A DNA stretch of 64,000 nucleotides from Perkinsus olseni (Eukaryota; Perkinsozoa; Perkinsida; Perkinsidae). Numbering within the stretch: the first letter of the stretch is position 1; each line of letters begins with the position of its first letter. The stretch covers positions 1 through 64,000 of the forward strand of contig JABANP010000184.1 of NCBI GenBank assembly GCA_013115135.1. Direction: 5' to 3'. The notes beneath the pieces were generated by a model. That model had not been told where the DNA came from and did not search any database. It saw nothing but the letters and a program-made list of their open reading frames with translations. A program made the position numbers and the translations under genes. Below, piece after piece: positions 31,001-39,942 of the stretch.

Positions 31001-31222
31001 AAATTTACGATAAATCGGCGAATTTTTCCGCTTACGTCTCTGAATTTGTGTTCTGCAGTTTCACGGTTGTCAGGGTTTTTATCAGGATGCCACCGAAGAG
31101 CTTGTTTTCGGTATCTGAAAAGAATAAAAATTTCACGCGCCACGAAATTATTACGCTTTTTTGATTTCCTGAGGTCCAGCATTTCTGTCGACACCGAGGA
31201 TCCTGTAGTAGTCCTTTCCCAT
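28082..31222 (-). CDS. Hsp40 co-chaperone, DnaJ type II (DNAJB/Sis1-like)
   Basis: Minus-strand gene from ATG 31222 to a stop at 28082. Exon 1 (31222-31155) reads [20 protein letters not shown] and joins exon 2 (31114-31036), [20 protein letters not shown], giving the J-domain with its HPD motif. Later exons: [27 protein letters not shown], a Gly/Phe-rich stretch (FGGRGGG to FGDSFFGG), then the C-terminal substrate-binding domains [80 protein letters not shown] and [19 protein letters not shown]. There is no zinc-finger region, so type II. It stimulates Hsp70 ATPase through the HPD and delivers unfolded clients. Two 57-60 nt introns are tRNA-like, two others carry the GGCGCG motif, and an intron of about 850 nt separates KPGWKAG from TKITFGG. 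Confidence 0.9.
29721..29780 (-). repeat. 60-nt tRNA-like intron (sense) in DnaJ gene
   Basis: Lies between GGKTKRVK and [10 protein letters not shown]. In sense it reads GTAAGCTTGCCCGCTGGAGG, then TAGTCCCGGGTTCGATCCCG, then GTATCTGTCGTTTTTCTCAG: a near-perfect T-arm with B-box, ending in a polypyrimidine tract and AG. Confidence 0.88.
29998..30054 (-). repeat. 57-nt tRNA-like intron (sense) in DnaJ gene
   Basis: Lies between FGDSFFGG and MNRRNGFGR. In sense it reads GTAATCGAAAGGTCGTGGGT then TCGATCCCGGGTAGG and a T-rich tract to TTTTTTTAG. It starts with the same GTAATCGRAAG as the intron at 9625-9672 in an unrelated gene. Confidence 0.88.
31115..31154 (-). repeat. 40-nt intron with TTTCGTGGCGCG motif in DnaJ gene
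   Basis: Intron 1, splitting KKA|YRKQ. In sense it is GTAATAATTTCGTGGCGCGT then GAAATTTTTATTCTTTTCAG, so almost half of this minimal intron is the dispersed motif. The motif has short inverted ends AATTTC/GAAATT. Confidence 0.85.
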
Positions 31223-31290
31223 CCTGGCGTCCCGACCTCAAAAGAGTAGAAAAGAGAGAAAAATGGCTGACAGGATTCATATCTAACACG

Positions 31291-31460
31291 CTTCAACCCA
31301 AGATACTCTCATACAACAAACCAGCTTCAACCTAAGATACTCCCCTACAACAAACCAGCTTCAACCTAAGATACTCCTCTACAACAAACCAGCTTCAACC
31401 TAAGATACTTCCATACAACAAACCAGCTTCAACCTAAGATACTCCTGCGCACCGAACACA
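31291..31460. repeat. 34-bp tandem repeat containing the TTCAACCTAAGATAC motif
   Basis: Five copies at 31291, 31325, 31359, 31393 and 31427 with exact 34-bp spacing. Each contains CTTCAACCTAAGATACTC and ACAACAAACCAG; a degenerate sixth motif is at about 31493. It lies between the 5' end of the DnaJ gene and the 3' end of the zinc-finger gene. The complement GTATCTTAGGTTGAAG also appears in introns of RFC3 and the PCIF1-like gene. Confidence 0.9.
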
Positions 31461-31595
31461 CGCAATGCTAAGCCAGTCCTGTACATCGAACACGCTTGAA
31501 CCTAAGATACGCCGTGAACTCAAAGCAAAAGCCTACGTGAGAAACGTAACGTAAATAGTACAGCCCTTTTACCATCATCACCCAATAAAATCTAT

Positions 31596-33108
31596 CTACA
31601 CGTCGCTATCGCTGCTGCCGCTGCCCACTCCTATCGGAATCCTCGCCATAAATAACGAGCTCGGTCCTCTCATCCTCCCAAACGTATCAAACCGACACGC
31701 CTTCTTCACCACAGGAGAATCCTCTTTTTCCACCCGTCGCTTCGCTCCGCAGCCGTCATGGACATTTTTTTCATGCCGAACAACAACATGTCGATAGTGG
31801 GACTCGAACCCGCATCTCGAGCACTCAAATTGCGTCGGCGACCCACCCGGATGCTTAACTCTCATATGAGCATTCCTATTACTTCCCGTAGAAAATTCCA
31901 AACCACATAAGTGGCACGGGAACGACGGCGGCTCCGTCACGACCTCGCCACCCCTCGTCCGATGATGCTTCGATCGCATGTGCAATCGCAAACCCCTTAA
32001 CCGAGTAAAACTCTTTCCACATTGCTCACAGCGATGCTCGGGCTCCTTCGAAGGCTCCTCGACCTGCCTGTCCGCCACCAGCTCGGCCTTCCGTGACATG
32101 ATGCTCGCCACGGACAGCGTATCCGATGCGTGAGCAGCCTTCACCCGATGCCGCTTCAGATGCCGCCTCAGCTGCTCCGAGCCGCCAAACGCCTTACCAC
32201 ATTTCTCGCAAATCTCATTCTTCTCAATAGAATGAGCGTTCTCCTCATGTCGTTTCAGATGGCTTGCCCGCTTGAAAGTTTTCGGGCACATCGGGCACTG
32301 GTAGGGGCGCTCGTCGGTGTGGACTGAGGAGACGTGACGATCCAGATGAGCCTTCTTGAGGAACCTGAGACAATACGCCAGTATCAGGGGCGAAATATCG
32401 GTTGACTATGGGAAAGTAGCATAAAATTAGTGATATCGGTTGACTAGGGGAAAGTAGCATAAAATTAGTGGTATCGGTTGACTAGGGGAAAGTAGCATAA
32501 AATGAGTGATAAGTAGGCCTCGGCAAGAATACTACGGAATTTGTCAACCGCGAGCGGCAGTATGCGGTGACAGAAGACCATCTACATTTGCCCACGCGAG
32601 AGTTAGGCCACTTCCAAGGCAGATTAAAGCGAGATGGTAGCAACTTTTGGACCCCCCCCCCTATCTAGCCTCGCATGACAGGCCAACAATATACGAAAGA
32701 ATCCACAAAACAGGCATTAGTGTTGCTGCGGCGGTGAAGCAATTGTCGACGATTCCCAGCTGATGATTTTCCCACCATCCAGACGAAAGATGTATTCGCC
32801 AGCATAAGAGCGTCGATGACCCGTACAGCGGAAGAACGCACTCGACTGTGGGGGGCTGTTTTGCATAGAAAGCGAGGAGTTTCGTGGCGCGTGACGATTA
32901 AAGTAGGGAGCTATAGCAAAAGTAGTTAATAATACTCTCTCTGATATTCTCCCAAAAGTAAAAAATATTCCGGAAAATAAATAAAAAAAAGAAACTCTCC
33001 CGTCCCCTTCTACTACCTGCTGCCACACTGCGGGCACTTATAAGGTCGCGGAGGATCGTCTCCTTCCGAGTCCCCAAGCGAACCCTCGTCGTCTTCAACA
33101 GCCGTCAT
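31596..33108 (-). CDS. multi-C2H2 zinc-finger protein
   Basis: Starts at ATG 33108 with MTAVEDDEGSLGDSEGDDPP then YKCPQCGSR, the first half of a finger, followed by an intron. A main exon from about 32366 to the stop at 31596 holds further C2H2 fingers: LKKAHLDRHVSSVH (end of a finger), CPMCPKTFKRASHLKRH, CEKCGKAFGGSEQLRRH, CEQCGKSFTRLRGLRLH, CHLCGLEFSTGSNRNAH and CSRCGFESHYRHVVVRH. The tail is basic then Ser/Asp-rich. It probably binds nucleic acid in the nucleus. A TFIIIA-like identity is possible from the serial fingers but not shown. Exons between 32373 and 33000 were not fully resolved; the piece at 32760-32870 may be coding. Confidence 0.75.
32395..32508. repeat. 38-bp tandem repeat, three copies
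   Basis: The unit ATAT­CGGTTGACTAGGGGAA plus AGTAGCATAAAATTAGTG is repeated at 32395, 32433 and 32471 with an exact 38-bp period and very few mismatches. It lies in an intron of the zinc-finger gene. Confidence 0.9.
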
Positions 33109-33384
33109 GGTGATGGTAGGAGACGTGTTTTGCACGGGGAGGGGATAGTTGAGGAAATGCAAGTGTAGGCAAGAGAGCAAGTGAAGAATATACTAACGCC
33201 AGGGTGAACTTGAAACCTGATCGTCCGTACGTCAAACGAGGATCGACAGTGAAGTAGGAGCAGAATTGACGCAACTGAATGGCGGCGATAGAATCGGGCT
33301 TGGTCGAAATAATCGCAAAAACTGATTAGAGGGAGAAGGAATGACAAAATCTGAGTTTGATGAGGTGAGAGGTTTCTTTGAGAG

Positions 33385-33440
33385 TTATATAAAATGGGTA
33401 ATTCCCAAAATCCAAGGGAAAGGTACAAAATCCAAGGAGG
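33385..33440 (+). repeat. left inverted repeat flanking the first retrotransposon
   Basis: Contains two copies of ACAAAATCCAAGG-type sequence (CAAAATCCAAGGGAAAGGTA followed by CAAAATCCAAGGAGG). The reverse complement of nearly the same sequence is at 40106-40160 on the far side of the element, so the pair forms an imperfect inverted repeat of about 50 bp outside the LTRs. Confidence 0.75.
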
Positions 33441-33491
33441 CACTTTCGGGGATCGGGTTTGATCCGGGATTGAGGGAACTCAACAAGATAA

Positions 33492-33510
33492 CTTGAGCCA
33501 AGATGGCTAC
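33492..33510 (-). other. spliced-leader relic
   Basis: The minus strand reads GTAGCCATCTTGGCTCAAG, matching 19 nt of the conserved 22-nt dinoflagellate/Perkinsus spliced leader (DCCGTAGCCATYTTGGCTCAAG). It is followed by TTATC rather than the GT donor expected of an SL RNA gene, so it is more like the 5' end of a trans-spliced mRNA that was copied back into the genome. Confidence 0.75.
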
Positions 33511-33537
33511 AGATACCTCTCCTCTAGTGCGCAGGAC

Positions 33538-33644
33538 CTCTAAAGTACTCAAAGCACAGATACTAGATGATCGGCTATGAGAACAAAAGCGCACGCCCGA
33601 AAGCGCTCGCATACAGAGCGACTCCTCGAAAGCATCTCATAATA
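33538..33644 (-). repeat. 3' LTR of retrotransposon 1 (107 bp)
   Basis: Identical over 107 bp to the sequence at 39836-39942 in the same orientation. On the element strand it starts TATTATGAGATGC and ends CTTTAGAG. A polypurine tract AGGGGGGC lies directly upstream of this copy at about 33650-33657, as expected for a 3' LTR. Confidence 0.85.
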
Positions 33645-33667
33645 ATATGCCCCCCTAGGTGGCTTGC

Positions 33668-36600
33668 TTACAAGGAAGCCACCTTCTCTATATCTCTCTG
33701 AGATAAATGGTTCGAAGAACCATCTAAATGTAAGGTCACAGTATCCTTAGGAGACACCGTAAGAGTGAGCGGCTTGCACTCTGGATCTGAAATCGTCCCA
33801 ATATGATGAGAGCCTTCTGAAGAGATCCATAGTGGAAGCAACATTTGCTCGGCCTCGTCCAACTTATATTCTTGTACCAAGAAATAACCATCGTTAGTCC
33901 AAGATAATCTTTGACCATAACGGACCATACCATCAGCGTCCTTCCAAGCGACGAAATAAGTTCTAGTAGGATTACGGAGTACTCGACGCTTGGTTGGCTC
34001 GGCGAACTCGACAGGCTCGGGAGTGGAAGGTAACCTCTTCCTTCCATGATGAGTTGGAACCTCCTCTGCGCTCGACTGCTGCGTTGCAGCAGGTCTTCTT
34101 TGAGCAATAGGTTCCTCGGCCTCTATAGAACTTTGAGTTCGTGAAGGATGACTGTCGTCATCTTTAATGTGGTCCTTGTGGTAGACTTGGACTGAACCAT
34201 CGGAGAACTTGACCTCGACACATTCCTTCCCCAAGTGACGCGTTATTATCCCCGGAACCCATATTGCGTCAAGCTTATGGGAAGGTGGTTGATAGACTAA
34301 CACTTGGCGACCAACTTCGTAGATAGGACGAACAACTGGACCTACTGTAGCGGACCTACTCTTCTTCCATTCTTCTCTCCAAATCTTAGTCATCTTCTCT
34401 CGGTTTCTATCCAATTTTTTCACAGCGTTGAGAATCATATCACCACGAGTCTCATTCGGGTGGGATAGATACTCTTGGATAGAGTCTGTCGTGAGAGCCT
34501 GTTGAGGTAAAGATGACATCATCATATTCTCGAATGGTAGCGCCGCATCAAATCCGAATACGATTTGGTGAGGAGTCAGTCCAGTAGTCTCGTCGACAGA
34601 ACTGTTCATAGAAGCCTGAATGAATCTCAGTAGTTCAGGCCATGAACTAGGATTTCGTCCTTGTAGGGAACGGCGTAAACTTCTGGCCAACTGCAAATGG
34701 GATACTTCGTAGAAGCCTCCCGAAGAAGGGTGACGGACTGGTAGGGTAAGGTGCTTACAAGAGTAGTATGCGCAAAGCGCATCAAAGGAAAGGGAGATAA
34801 GGTTACTCCCCAAATCCGTAATCACTGTGGATGGTGCTCTGTAGACCAGAAATACTTCACGCTCGAGTACTCTACAGATCGATGAAGTAGAGATATCACT
34901 GAGCGGAAATAGAAGGCAATAACGACTTAGTAAGTCCGTTGCAGTGAGTATCCAACGAGCACCACTACTACCACCAGCTTGTATAGCACCTGGTACCAAG
35001 GGCCCTACCAAGTCGCATCCAATAACCTCGAAGGGTGCCGAAGGGCACCTTAAGTGACTCTCATGTCGGAGCTTCTTTGCGGGGGTGGTTACTAGGCAGG
35101 CAGCACAGGAGCGTACAACACTCTTAATAGACTTGCGCAGTGCAGGAGCCCAGAACAACTTCCGAACGTGACGGTAAGTGGCATCAACTCCGACATGGCC
35201 CCGTATATGATGATAATAACTACCAAGTTCATTGAGCAGTGATGATACTGCTGGACGTGGTAGAACTATCTTCAACGCTTCATCCTCATCCCAAGACTCT
35301 ACTTTACAAAGGACACCGTTGAATAAAACGCAGTGTTGAATGTAATGGTAGAGAGAAGGGGGTAGATTCGCTTTGAACGAACTAGGGTCCAAAGACGATT
35401 CTAAGACCTCCTTAGCTTCTCGAACTTGTGGGTCGCGATCCTGCTGGTTGATCAAGAACCTTCGGATGACTTCCGACGAGTCTGTCGGACCACGACCACG
35501 CCAAGCTTGAAATGATTTATCAAGAGTCATAAACTTACATAATGAGGGGATGCTATTAATAGTCGGGATCATCAATGAATAAGGATAATGAAAATCGATA
35601 ATATCCGATGCCATAGTGGGAATCTCACGAGTAGTCGACTTATCAACTTCACAGCAAATATTCGTAAGAACATTTGACGGTGGAAGGTCCTCTGCGACAC
35701 GTGAGAGAATATCTACTCTATTAATATAAAAAGAATTATGTGAATGATGAGAGAATGTTACATTCACTCCCAATAATCTCAACTCCTCAACGGCTTCATC
35801 AATCGACGATCTTAATCTCGATATCGACAATTGCTCTATGCCGTGGATCTTACGGGGTGACGAGCGCATGCGACGGATGGAGACCAGACTATCATTGCAG
35901 ACTTCGACGGATTTGAGCGAATTCCACCATTCACTCTGCATCTGATCGATTACTGCAATGAAGGCTATCAACATCCCATAAAGCTCACGTCGATTCGCAT
36001 GCCAAGTACAACCGTAAGGGAAGAGCTTGCTCTCGGCGTAGACGGAGATCCAACCGGTAGATGCGAATCCAACTGAGCCTGAAAGCTGGCCAGCTGGGAC
36101 CCATAACTCTATTCCATAACCGGTATTGGACGCATCAACAACAATCTTCAAATCTCGGGCATTCTTAATGAGCGGCACTGCCCCGTTGAGTTGCCGCCAT
36201 ATTACTTCAGCTGCTTGCAAATGCTTTCGGCATTGCTGCTCCTCCTTGGAGTCAATCTCATCATCCCAATTTCCGGTACAGCGGCCGGCTATCTGCCTCG
36301 CTATATCGCAGTGAGCTCGACACTGTGCCTCCCCAGCTGATCGTGTGATGTCGAGATAGCGACCTGCAGCAGCAAAGATCCCTCTTCTAGTCGGCTGAAG
36401 ATCTCTATTCTCAATCGGCAGTCTACGGACTGATAATACTCCTTTGGGGTCCCAGTTCCAGTCGGCACCCAGCCAACGGCAGAACTGATCCTCTGACTGA
36501 CCCCATAAGCTCCTCTTACTCTCTGGTAACTCGAATCCGACTTTAGAGAAGAGGTTGATCATATCTCGGTTCCACATCGATCGAACTTCTTCATTTGGCG

Positions 36601-38317
36601 ATATGGTGAGATAGTCATCCATCACTCGTACTACTTCCACCATAGGGAATTTCGCTCTGAGAATGGCGAATAGGATATCGCCAATACTCTCTAAGGCATT
36701 GGGCCCTATTGAAAGGCCGAAGGCAAGGCGATTAGTCGCCTTGAGAGAGTTGGAGAGACTATCACGGCCGCAATCAATGTAAAGCACTTTATTGACGGCT
36801 ATTCTATAAAATGCCTTACTCGCGTCCATCTGCTCTACAACAGCTTGGGGGTAGAGTTTTGCTCTCAACTCTCTGACTGCCTTCTGGACTGATCGGCGAC
36901 GGCTTGAACATTTTGGGCTTCTGGAATTGTAGCCTCTGAAATCGAGGCATGGGCGGACTGGCGTGGTTTTCGAGTCGCTCAAAGAGCAAACTGGAAAACA
37001 CGTCGCCCACTCTACCTTTGGAGCTTGTCCTGGATGTAGATTAACTTCGCACCACCATTGCCGATCAAAATACATCTGTAGTTCGGCTGCCCACTTCTCT
37101 CTCTGCACCGGGGTTAGCTTACGAATCAGACTATCGGGGCGCCAACTACCTCTGCTCTGCTGCTTCTTCTGCTGGTCAGTTGGATCAAGAGGCCAGTCGA
37201 CCAAGAAGCGATACTGCTGATTATGAGTATCCTTAACAACACAGCCATTAGGATCAGCGATCTCGCATAACTTCTTCAAAGATAACTGATAAGACTGCGC
37301 ATCCGGTATTTCGAATATTCCATGATCATAGATCCTCTGCAAAGCCGCGTCCAGAAAATTTTCATCTAAAGGTAGTCCATCCAACACTTTCACAATCTCA
37401 GCATCAAAGGGGTCCCGTGAGGTTGTCCTTGACAGATTCCTGGATGACTCCTTAGACTCATCGTCGGCTTCTGTCTGTTCCGAATGATTCACTCGATATT
37501 CATCTTCATGAACAGTAGCCTCAACTTGTGCGAGCTCTATTACGGGTGCAGCAGCAACCTCCACAGCAGCGACGGTATTCACAGACGAACTTTCATCACG
37601 GCTCAAAAATTCTTGAAGCAGTTTGCGCAATGAAGCAGCAGCTTCTTCTTCCTCCGTATATATCAATCTTGCTCCTAGAATTCTCAATGCCGCACGACCC
37701 AAGATGATGGGATATGATAACTCACTTATCACCAACAGTGGCAGCAATACTTCGGATCGAGGCTCTCCGACGTAACAGCGAATAACACATTCCTTTCGCA
37801 CTATCCGAGCAGTCCCATTGGCGCATGTTACGACCACTGGCTTGATTCTCAAAACCTTGACATCAGTCGATAAACGATCCGCTACTGACTCTCGAATCAT
37901 AGCCACTGCCGCCCCTGTATCAATCAATGCTGCGAACTGCTCGCCTGCGATCGAAATCCGAACAGTATCGGGACTCGATAGTAGTGAAAGAGACACTGCA
38001 TCCCTCTCAACTACTCCCTCCTCAGAACTTCCCGATAGATTCCGATCAACACAACTCAGGTCTACAGCACAGAACGGGGCTACAGAGCAAACAGCACCAT
38101 CGACTCCCGACTGAAGCTCAGCATTAGCAGCCGGAGTGGTTGCCTGACTTTGGCGACCAACCTCCACAAGATAGGCTGCAGCTGACTGCTTCGACGATGA
38201 GCTGCTCTCGGTTGCTCTCCCGCCGTCTGTGCAACCTGACCTGAGGGAGGGGGTTCGGGCAGACATATTGAAGATGCCCGCTCTTGCCGCATCGCTTACA
38301 CATCGCAGACTTAGCAC
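33668..38317 (-). CDS. pol: retrotransposon 1 Pol (protease-RT-RNase H-integrase)
   Basis: An open frame of 1549 codons. Aspartic protease at about residue 133 (LIDTGAAVAM) with a flap-like IILGRAALRILG. Reverse transcriptase: VRPCLDFRGYNS, QMDASKAFYRIAV, LAFGLSIGPNALES, and the catalytic VVRVMDDYLTI near residue 565, with an M-D-D instead of YxDD. RNase H: VVDASNTGYG, RRELYGML, CNDSLVS, NRVDILSR (D-E-D-D). Integrase near 1030-1240: HHIRGHVG and CAACL zinc-binding part, then GCDLVGP, ITDLGSN and FYEVSH giving D,D-35-E. A C-terminal GPY/F-like WVPGIITRHLGKE and an extra domain end the protein. Pol overlaps gag by about 190 nt in a frame shifted +1, so expression probably needs a +1 frameshift or a fused reading. 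Confidence 0.9.
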   Translation of the reverse strand: MLSLRCVSDAARAGIFNMSARTPSLRSGCTDGGRATESSSSSKQSAAAYLVEVGRQSQATTPAANAELQSGVDGAVCSVAPFCAVDLSCVDRNLSGSSEEGVVERDAVSLSLLSSPDTVRISIAGEQFAALIDTGAAVAMIRESVADRLSTDVKVLRIKPVVVTCANGTARIVRKECVIRCYVGEPRSEVLLPLLVISELSYPIILGRAALRILGARLIYTEEEEAAASLRKLLQEFLSRDESSSVNTVAAVEVAAAPVIELAQVEATVHEDEYRVNHSEQTEADDESKESSRNLSRTTSRDPFDAEIVKVLDGLPLDENFLDAALQRIYDHGIFEIPDAQSYQLSLKKLCEIADPNGCVVKDTHNQQYRFLVDWPLDPTDQQKKQQSRGSWRPDSLIRKLTPVQREKWAAELQMYFDRQWWCEVNLHPGQAPKVEWATCFPVCSLSDSKTTPVRPCLDFRGYNSRSPKCSSRRRSVQKAVRELRAKLYPQAVVEQMDASKAFYRIAVNKVLYIDCGRDSLSNSLKATNRLAFGLSIGPNALESIGDILFAILRAKFPMVEVVRVMDDYLTISPNEEVRSMWNRDMINLFSKVGFELPESKRSLWGQSEDQFCRWLGADWNWDPKGVLSVRRLPIENRDLQPTRRGIFAAAGRYLDITRSAGEAQCRAHCDIARQIAGRCTGNWDDEIDSKEEQQCRKHLQAAEVIWRQLNGAVPLIKNARDLKIVVDASNTGYGIELWVPAGQLSGSVGFASTGWISVYAESKLFPYGCTWHANRRELYGMLIAFIAVIDQMQSEWWNSLKSVEVCNDSLVSIRRMRSSPRKIHGIEQLSISRLRSSIDEAVEELRLLGVNVTFSHHSHNSFYINRVDILSRVAEDLPPSNVLTNICCEVDKSTTREIPTMASDIIDFHYPYSLMIPTINSIPSLCKFMTLDKSFQAWRGRGPTDSSEVIRRFLINQQDRDPQVREAKEVLESSLDPSSFKANLPPSLYHYIQHCVLFNGVLCKVESWDEDEALKIVLPRPAVSSLLNELGSYYHHIRGHVGVDATYRHVRKLFWAPALRKSIKSVVRSCAACLVTTPAKKLRHESHLRCPSAPFEVIGCDLVGPLVPGAIQAGGSSGARWILTATDLLSRYCLLFPLSDISTSSICRVLEREVFLVYRAPSTVITDLGSNLISLSFDALCAYYSCKHLTLPVRHPSSGGFYEVSHLQLARSLRRSLQGRNPSSWPELLRFIQASMNSSVDETTGLTPHQIVFGFDAALPFENMMMSSLPQQALTTDSIQEYLSHPNETRGDMILNAVKKLDRNREKMTKIWREEWKKSRSATVGPVVRPIYEVGRQVLVYQPPSHKLDAIWVPGIITRHLGKECVEVKFSDGSVQVYHKDHIKDDDSHPSRTQSSIEAEEPIAQRRPAATQQSSAEEVPTHHGRKRLPSTPEPVEFAEPTKRRVLRNPTRTYFVAWKDADGMVRYGQRLSWTNDGYFLVQEYKLDEAEQMLLPLWISSEGSHHIGTISDPECKPLTLTVSPKDTVTLHLDGSSNHLSQRDIEKVASL

Positions 38318-39452
38318 CTAATCGGCAATCCTTCGTGGAATGTCCCAGACCACACACACCACAGCGGCGGTTCATGCCGGCTGGACGTGCAGCCTGACAG
38401 AACTTCCAAGTATGACCCGGCTGCAGACATCGACTGCAGGTTCCGCTGAATCGTGCCGGGTTGATACCGCTCTTAGAGCTCTCACCTTTCGGAACCGAGG
38501 ATTGCCCCTGCTTCGATCCTGCCGAATCTTTTCGCTTCTCCTTTACCGCCGACTTTCTAAGCTGCCGACTTTCAAAATAAATAGCATTGCGACGCAGTTC
38601 CTCAAAGGACGCGGACTCGATGGATGGTCCCATGCTCTCCAACGAGTCTAATATACGTGTATGCATGCCCGCTCTGGCACGGATACACTTATCCAAATCA
38701 CTGTGCGCCCTCCCCGTCATCGCTACTACTAATGCACTCTCCATCTCCACTCGCGCGAAAAAATCTTCAACTCGCTCCGAATCCAGCTGCTTCAATGCCT
38801 CCCATCGCTGTACCATCTCCGAAGACGTGCATGACTCCTTGAACCTCTTATCAAGATATTCCCAGAGACGCTGCACTACAATCTCGGGCGTCTGCTGATC
38901 TCGCTTCAATCCCGTGCGGACCATCATTTCCAATTCTGATTTGAGAGCGCCCGCGAAATTCCTCATAATATAATAAACCTCTGCCTTCCCTCTCAATCCG
39001 TAAATCTCAATGGCATTCTGAATACGCTCCTTTATCAACCGATACGGGCAGCCATCAGTTGGGAAGCTCCAGGGGGCCGCTTCAACAAGATCCAATTTCA
39101 GCCACGAAATTGCAACATCACTCCCTTCATTCTTCGCTCGAGTTCCCGAACACAACTTCTCTCTACTCTCTGTAAACCCATCGATTGCTCTCTTCAAATC
39201 ACCGGGACGCCCGCTATCCCACCCCTTGCCCAATCTATACATCGCAGCGCATTGCTTGGAAAGATACCGAGCTAAATGCTCGAACCAGATTTCATCGAGC
39301 CCTTCTAAAACTGCGGCATCAAGCATCGATGCATATACAATTTTAGCAACTTCTACGTCCCGATCTGGTTCCCCTTCTTGTAGTTCCCCCCTCCCGGAGA
39401 CCCACCGTTGATACTTCCGTGAAGGTCCGGGCTTTGCCTGGAGCAAGTTCAA
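38124..39452 (-). CDS. gag: retrotransposon 1 Gag
   Basis: 442 residues from ATG 39452. The N-terminal two thirds are a helical capsid-like region (for example GLRGKAEVYYIMRNFAGALK and EMVQRWEALKQLDSERVEDF). The C-terminal part has three zinc-knuckle-like motifs: CSRCLQPGHTWKFC, CGVCGLGHSTKDC and CKRCGKSGHLQYVC, the last two classic CCHC types, for binding genomic RNA. The end overlaps the start of the pol frame. Confidence 0.85.
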   Translation of the reverse strand: MNLLQAKPGPSRKYQRWVSGRGELQEGEPDRDVEVAKIVYASMLDAAVLEGLDEIWFEHLARYLSKQCAAMYRLGKGWDSGRPGDLKRAIDGFTESREKLCSGTRAKNEGSDVAISWLKLDLVEAAPWSFPTDGCPYRLIKERIQNAIEIYGLRGKAEVYYIMRNFAGALKSELEMMVRTGLKRDQQTPEIVVQRLWEYLDKRFKESCTSSEMVQRWEALKQLDSERVEDFFARVEMESALVVAMTGRAHSDLDKCIRARAGMHTRILDSLESMGPSIESASFEELRRNAIYFESRQLRKSAVKEKRKDSAGSKQGQSSVPKGESSKSGINPARFSGTCSRCLQPGHTWKFCQAARPAGMNRRCGVCGLGHSTKDCRLGAKSAMCKRCGKSGHLQYVCPNPLPQVRLHRRRESNREQLIVEAVSCSLSCGGWSPKSGNHSGC

Positions 39453-39835
39453 GCAAGCGTAGCAAGCATCGTTTGTGCGCGAGCTGTTCGCGCGCCCCCG
39501 TAATCGACCAAAGTGGTAGCACCGATATGTTGCGTTCGTGGTTGTAAGGAGCGGAACCCGGCGTGAGAAGGTCTTCCGGGCCGGTTCCGAGGAAATTTTT
39601 CTTTTACCCTTGGTTAGTTATCTGGGAGACATTGCCTGTGTGCTTGCGTGCCAGGCAATGTGACTGCGGTGTTGTATTGGCCGCTGGCCCGAAGTGTGTT
39701 GGACATCCTGGTGATGTCTGCTGGTCTTCGGGTCTCGGGCTAATTTACACCACAGTCTCACCCAACACTCCCAGTTGACTGATGCGATGCGGCGAAGCGC
39801 GTCTTGATTCTTATCTCTGATATCTCTTTCAAGAA
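39453..39835 (-). other. 5' leader of retrotransposon 1
   Basis: About 380 bases between the 5' LTR and the gag start, without an ORF. It contains GCGCGCCC-rich and CT-rich stretches. No clear primer-binding site beginning TGG follows the LTR end. Confidence 0.5.
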
Positions 39836-39942
39836 CTCTAAAGTACTCAAAGCACAGATACTAGATGATCGGCTATGAGAACAAAAGCGCACGCCCGAAA
39901 GCGCTCGCATACAGAGCGACTCCTCGAAAGCATCTCATAATA
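39836..39942 (-). repeat. 5' LTR of retrotransposon 1 (107 bp)
   Basis: Identical to the 3' copy at 33538-33644 over all 107 bases. The flanking bases diverge at once on both sides, which fixes the boundaries; termini are not the usual TG...CA. Confidence 0.85.

Larger units (their letters stand above)
33645..39835 (-). mobile_element. LTR retrotransposon 1, internal region
   Basis: The region between two identical 107-bp direct repeats carries a gag ORF and a pol ORF on the minus strand with protease, reverse transcriptase, RNase H and integrase in the order PR-RT-RH-INT (Ty3/BEL order). Perfect LTR identity argues for a young insertion. No target duplication could be seen next to the LTRs. 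The 5' leader (39453-39835) has no ORF and no obvious TGG-type primer-binding site. A hairpin GGTGGCTT/AAGCCACC lies just before the 3' polypurine tract at about 33657-33682. Confidence 0.88.

Noticed and set aside
31291..31510. CRISPR array
   Set aside because: Repeats are directly adjacent with 34-bp period and no unique spacers, and the genome is eukaryotic.
33492..33510. Spliced-leader RNA gene
   Set aside because: No GT donor follows the leader and no Sm-site-like continuation was seen; a relic is more likely.
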